64,000 nucleotides of DNA from Lacinutrix venerupis (lineage in GTDB: Bacteria; Bacteroidota; Bacteroidia; Flavobacteriales; Flavobacteriaceae): the NCBI RefSeq assembly GCF_003663945.1, contig NZ_RCCH01000001.1, positions 62,001 to 126,000 on the forward strand. Reading direction: 5' to 3'. A program made the position numbers and the translations under genes. The notes under the pieces are model-generated. The model was not told the DNA's origin. It saw only the letters and a program-made list of their open reading frames with translations, and searched no databases. Positions 60,329 through 64,000 of this stretch are shown in pieces; position 1 is the stretch's first letter, and each line of letters starts with the position of its first letter.

Positions 60329-61369
60329 ATGAAGGCAACCTATCAAAAATATATTCTCAATTTTAAACAGCCTAGCGGTACATCTAGAGGTATTTTAAAA
60401 ACTAAAGAAACATGGTTTTTAATTATTGAAGACAAAAATAATTATGGCATTGGCGAATGTGGTATTTTAAGAGGATTGTCTGTAGATGACAGACCAGATT
60501 ACGAAGCTCAACTTAAGTATACTTGTAAAAACATAGATAAAGGATTAATGTTTTTATTAGATAAAAATATTGAGTTTCCAAGTATACAAATTGGTTTAGA
60601 AATGGCTTTTAAATCTTATAATGCTGAAGATAACTTTAACTTATTTCCTTCTAAATTTACAGAAAATGAAGCATCAATCCCTATAAATGGACTCATTTGG
60701 ATGGGTGATGAAGCTTTTATGAAACAACAAATTCAAGATAAAATTAAAGCCGGTTTTAAATGCATAAAGCTTAAAATTGGTGCAATAGATTTTGAGACAG
60801 AGTTAGGTTTATTAAAAGGGATAAGAAATCATTTTAGTGAAACTGATATAGAATTACGTGTCGATGCTAATGGAGCTTTTAGTCCAGAACATGCTTTAGA
60901 AAAATTAAAGAAACTTAGTGAGTTTAAACTACATTCTATAGAGCAACCTATTAAGCCAAAACAATACCACGAAATGGCTAAATTATGCGAGGAAACTCCA
61001 TTGCCAATAGCGCTAGACGAAGAATTAATAGGCGTATTTTCAATAAATAAAAAGCACACATTATTACAAACAATTAAACCACAATATATTATTTTAAAAC
61101 CTAGCTTTATAGGTGGTTTTTCAGGTAGCGATGAGTGGATAAGTATCGCAGAAAAACAAAATATAGGTTGGTGGATAACAAGTGCTTTAGAGAGCAATGT
61201 TGGTTTAAGTGCAATTGCCCAATACACATATTTAAAGCAAAATAAAATGCCTCAAGGTTTAGGCACTGGAAGTTTATTTACTAACAACTTTCAATCACCT
61301 CTAAATGTAACTAATGGTACTTTAGAATACAATAATAGTAATAATAATAAATGGAATTTTAAGTTATAA
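60329..61369 (+). CDS. menC: o-Succinylbenzoate synthase (MenC)
   Basis: A 346-residue enolase-superfamily enzyme that dehydrates SHCHC to o-succinylbenzoate. Catalytic lysine in FKCIKLKIGAI, metal ligands Asp in LRVDANGAFS, Glu in SIEQPIKP, and Asp in ALDEELIG, and a C-terminal Lys in QYIILKPSFIGGF. Full length. Cytoplasmic. The CPBP protease gene starts 2 nt after its stop, and menE follows that gene, so they are one transcript. Confidence 0.95.
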   Translation: MKATYQKYILNFKQPSGTSRGILKTKETWFLIIEDKNNYGIGECGILRGLSVDDRPDYEAQLKYTCKNIDKGLMFLLDKNIEFPSIQIGLEMAFKSYNAEDNFNLFPSKFTENEASIPINGLIWMGDEAFMKQQIQDKIKAGFKCIKLKIGAIDFETELGLLKGIRNHFSETDIELRVDANGAFSPEHALEKLKKLSEFKLHSIEQPIKPKQYHEMAKLCEETPLPIALDEELIGVFSINKKHTLLQTIKPQYIILKPSFIGGFSGSDEWISIAEKQNIGWWITSALESNVGLSAIAQYTYLKQNKMPQGLGTGSLFTNNFQSPLNVTNGTLEYNNSNNNKWNFKL

Positions 61370-61371
61370 AA

Positions 61372-62328
61372 ATGAATTATATACAACAAGTTTTTAAAGT
61401 TAAACATGATTTTTGGAGATATATAGTAGGATCTGTAATTGTTATAATAGCTTCAGTTATTGGTCAAATTCCTTTTACATTAGCTGCACTATTTAAAGCA
61501 ATGAAAAGCGGTGGTTCTGTTTTTGAAATGACAGAATCAGATTTAATGACAATTTTAGAACCAAACCTAAATTTATTTTTATTGTTACTTTCTTTTGGGT
61601 TTGCTTTGGTAGCATTATTTATTGTTGTTAAATATTTACACCAACAAACTATTAAAGAGTTAACTACAGCTAGAAAAAAAATAGATTTTAAACGCATTTT
61701 GTTTGCCTTTTTCTTTTGGGGTATTATATCGTCTGGAATGGTTTTATTAGACTATTATTCAGCACCCGAAGATTATGTTTGGAATTTTGAATTAAAACGT
61801 TTTTTAATTTTAGTAGTAATTGCAATACTTTTAATACCTATTCAAACAAGTACAGAAGAATATATTTTTAGAGGTTATTTAATGCAAGGTTTTGGAGCTT
61901 TGGCTAAAAACAGGTGGTTTCCATTAGTATTAACTTCTTTAATATTTGGTGGTATGCATGTTTTTAATCCCGAAGTAAGTAAGTTAGGTTACACTGTAAT
62001 GGTATATTATATTGGTACCGGTTTTTTTTTAGGAATTATTACACTTATGGACGAAGGTATGGAGCTAGCATTGGGTTTTCATGCAGCAAATAATTTATTT
62101 GGAGCATTATTAGTTTCGGCAGATTGGACAGTATTACAAACACATTCTATACTTAAAGATGTATCAGATCCAGGAATTGGATTTTATGATATTGTTTTAC
62201 CAGTATTTATAATTTTTCCAATCTTCATTCTAATTTTTGCTAAAGTTTATAAATGGAAAAACTGGAACCAAAAACTATTTGGTAAAATAGAAGAACCTGT
62301 TAAAGAAAACTATAAAATTTTAGACTAA
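61372..62328 (+). CDS. CPBP-family membrane protease inside the men operon
   Basis: A 318-residue membrane protein with about eight TMs. The CPBP motifs are complete: STEEYIFRGYLMQGFG (EE...R), LIFGGMHVFNPE (FGxxH) and ALGFHAANNLFGAL (H..NN), so it is probably an active intramembrane metalloprotease, unlike the Gln variant at 28598. It is placed between menC (2 nt) and menE (1 nt), so it is co-translated with quinone genes. It may process a membrane protein, or its place may be chance. No link to quinone chemistry is known. Confidence 0.9.
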   Translation: MNYIQQVFKVKHDFWRYIVGSVIVIIASVIGQIPFTLAALFKAMKSGGSVFEMTESDLMTILEPNLNLFLLLLSFGFALVALFIVVKYLHQQTIKELTTARKKIDFKRILFAFFFWGIISSGMVLLDYYSAPEDYVWNFELKRFLILVVIAILLIPIQTSTEEYIFRGYLMQGFGALAKNRWFPLVLTSLIFGGMHVFNPEVSKLGYTVMVYYIGTGFFLGIITLMDEGMELALGFHAANNLFGALLVSADWTVLQTHSILKDVSDPGIGFYDIVLPVFIIFPIFILIFAKVYKWKNWNQKLFGKIEEPVKENYKILD

Positions 62329-62329
62329 A

Positions 62330-63415
62330 TTGATTCCACACTATAGTAAAATACATAGTAATTTTAAGTTCAATGGGAAAAAATATACTTCTAATGAGCT
62401 TAAAGAACTTAGTGAAACCTTAATAAATTCGGATAAAGAATTTAAAAATCATATAGGAAATTTTTTAAAAGATTGGCTTAACGATAAGGAGAGTATAAAT
62501 TTAAAAACTTCAGGATCTACAGGTAAACCTAAAACAATCACTTTTAGCAAACAAAGAATGGTTAATTCTGCTTTTGCAACAAAATCTTTTTTTAAATTAC
62601 AACCAGGAGACAAAGCTTTATTATGCTTACCAGCACATTATATTGCAGGTAAAATGATGTTAGTTCGTGCAATGCTCACTGGTTTAGAGTTAGATTGTAT
62701 AGAACCTAAAATAAAATTAAAAATAAATCAATCTAAAACATACCATTTTTCTGCTATGGTACCTTTACAGTTAAAAGCAAATTTAGATATTGTTTCCAAT
62801 ATAAAAACACTAATAATTGGTGGAGCAAAGGTTTCAGAAAATTTAATATTTAAAATACAAGATTTAAAAACTACAATATTCGAAACTTATGGTATGACTG
62901 AGACTGTTTCGCATATTGCAGTTAAGCAACTTAACAATTTCTTGCCTAATATTTCTCAAAGTAAAGCATTTAAAGCATTACCATCTATTACACTAACTAC
63001 TACTAATAATAATTGCTTAATAATTAACGCACCACTTTTATCAGACTCTGAAATTATAACAAACGATGTTGTTAAATTACATTCTAACAAAACTTTTGAG
63101 TGGTTAGGTAGAGCAGATAATATTATAAATTCTGGTGGAGTTAAAGTGTTTCCTGAGCAGGTAGAAAACAAGCTAAGTAATAAAATTAACAGACGCTTTT
63201 TTATAGCTTCAGAAAAAGACGATATTTTAGGAGAACGTGTAATTATTGTTGTTGAAGGAGAAGAGATTGTTTTTAAAGATACTATGTTTAACGATTTAGA
63301 AAATTATTCTAAACCCAAAAAAATCTATTTTATAAATAAGTTTTTAGAAACTTCTTCAGGTAAAATTCAACGTAAAAAAACATTACAGTTATTAAAAAGT
63401 AGCTTCAAATTGTAA
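62330..63415 (+). CDS. menE: o-Succinylbenzoate-CoA ligase (MenE), short form
   Basis: A 361-residue ANL-superfamily ligase that activates o-succinylbenzoate with ATP and CoA. Starts at TTG (62330), one base after the previous stop. Motifs: TSGSTGKPKTITFSK (P-loop), ETYGMTETVSHIA, GRADNIINSGGVKVFPEQVE, and TSSGKIQRKKT (C-terminal Lys). It is shorter than E. coli (about 451) or Bacillus (about 486) MenE, mainly at the N-terminus, as in other Bacteroidota. Last gene of the men series. Confidence 0.93.
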   Translation: MIPHYSKIHSNFKFNGKKYTSNELKELSETLINSDKEFKNHIGNFLKDWLNDKESINLKTSGSTGKPKTITFSKQRMVNSAFATKSFFKLQPGDKALLCLPAHYIAGKMMLVRAMLTGLELDCIEPKIKLKINQSKTYHFSAMVPLQLKANLDIVSNIKTLIIGGAKVSENLIFKIQDLKTTIFETYGMTETVSHIAVKQLNNFLPNISQSKAFKALPSITLTTTNNNCLIINAPLLSDSEIITNDVVKLHSNKTFEWLGRADNIINSGGVKVFPEQVENKLSNKINRRFFIASEKDDILGERVIIVVEGEEIVFKDTMFNDLENYSKPKKIYFINKFLETSSGKIQRKKTLQLLKSSFKL

Positions 63416-63458
63416 CAATCTAATTAAAGGTTGGACTAATGTATAAAAATTAATAATT

Positions 63459-64000
63459 ATGAATTTTATAAAACGTGTATTCTCTACAGTAATTGGAATA
63501 TTTGTATTTCTATTTATCTGTTTTGGTTTTCTAATAATTATAGGAATGCTTTTTGGCTCATCTTCAAAAGAGGCTGTGGTTGTTAAAGACAATTCTATTT
63601 TAGAGCTTAAACTCGATTTTCCAATAAAAGATTATGCAGCAAAAACAACTTTTAAAGAATATCCATTTTTAGATACAGACGAAAAAAATGGCCTTTTCGA
63701 TTTAATTTATGCCATAGATTATGCCGCTACAGATGCTAAAATTAAAGGAATCTCTATAGATAATAATTTTATTATGGCAGGTGTTTCGCAAACAAAAGCA
63801 TTAAGAGATGCTCTTGTAAGATTTAAAGAATCGGGAAAATTTATAATGTCTTATGGAGATATTTATTCTCAAAAAGATTACTATTTAAATTCTGTAGCAG
63901 ATACGTTATTTTTAAATCCTGTTGGTTTAATTGAGTTTAAAGGATTATCTACAGAGCGTTTATATTTTAAAGATTTTCAAGAAAAATCTGGAATAAAAAT
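63459..64000 (+). CDS. sppA: Signal peptide peptidase SppA (3' partial)
   Basis: The first 180 codons of a large S49-type protease cut by the window end. It opens MNFIKRVFSTVIGIFVFLFI, one TM helix (about 10-32), followed by the SppA N-terminal domain (LELKLDFPIKDYAA, IKGISIDNNFIMAG, KFIMSYGDIYSQKDYYLNSVADTLFLNPVG). SppA degrades cleaved signal peptides in the inner membrane. It lies 43 nt after menE; the intervening stretch holds no gene. The catalytic Ser and Lys lie partly outside the window, so full activity cannot be checked. Confidence 0.9.
   Translation, partial: MNFIKRVFSTVIGIFVFLFICFGFLIIIGMLFGSSSKEAVVVKDNSILELKLDFPIKDYAAKTTFKEYPFLDTDEKNGLFDLIYAIDYAATDAKIKGISIDNNFIMAGVSQTKALRDALVRFKESGKFIMSYGDIYSQKDYYLNSVADTLFLNPVGLIEFKGLSTERLYFKDFQEKSGIK

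Overview
The window is one contiguous piece of an AT-rich chromosome of the phylum Bacteroidota, almost certainly a marine-type Flavobacteriaceae. The evidence is a type IX secretion (T9SS) C-terminal sorting domain, several candidate Bacteroidota promoters of the form TTG-N18/19-TAnnTTTG, menaquinone as the only quinone pathway seen, TTG/GTG starts without clear Shine-Dalgarno sequences, and short tightly packed operons. No rRNA, tRNA, CRISPR array, transposase or integrase gene was recognised. No gap between genes exceeds 300 bases.

Layout. 1-2.9 kb: three secreted or surface proteins (the first cut by the window edge). 2.9-10.8 kb, minus strand: tpx, dgkA, ftsK, lolA, an LptF/LptG-type permease and ribBA, an envelope and cell-division cluster. 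10.9-14.6 kb: fasciclin protein, then katG with an ankyrin protein and a candidate OxyR operator. 14.6-21.8 kb, minus strand: accessory metabolism with alpha/beta hydrolase, a CPICMS membrane protein, two short-chain dehydrogenases, two AraC regulators and a START-like protein. 22-28.6 kb: LysR/LysE divergent pair, a peroxiredoxin-thioredoxin operon, an NhaC antiporter, and a PLP sulfur-amino-acid lyase divergent from an Lrp/AsnC regulator. 28.6-36.1 kb: CPBP protein, PAS-LuxR regulator, beta-barrel protein, lpdA, two proteins of unknown role, DEAD-box helicase, aldose-epimerase-like protein. 36.2-45.6 kb: pabB, tilS, a DsbD with doubled N-terminal domain, adenine deaminase, a YheT-type hydrolase and a ComM/YifB ATPase.

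45.7-49.1 kb holds the most novel-looking locus. A two-gene module (small protein with a DNRSSW...YLG...FMVPT core, then a roughly seven-helix membrane protein) is present twice in tandem. One copy of the small protein is cytoplasmic and the other is membrane-anchored. The four genes are followed by a histidine kinase with no sensor domain and no neighbouring response regulator. I propose, by inference only, a membrane signalling system. Next come a nitronate-monooxygenase-like gene, a putative FAM20-like kinase-fold protein, and a 524-bp segment bounded by 12-bp perfect inverted repeats that carries a 63-codon ORF and a nested palindrome.

52-63.4 kb is the menaquinone cluster: menI-like thioesterase, menF, menD, then (after DUF2853, an S1/CvfB-like protein and a STAS-like protein) menB, menA, menC, a CPBP protease and menE. 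Together these take chorismate to demethylmenaquinone, apart from MenH, which is not recognisable here. The window ends inside sppA. Oxidative-stress functions recur (tpx, katG, peroxiredoxin/thioredoxin), which fits an aerobic respiring bacterium.
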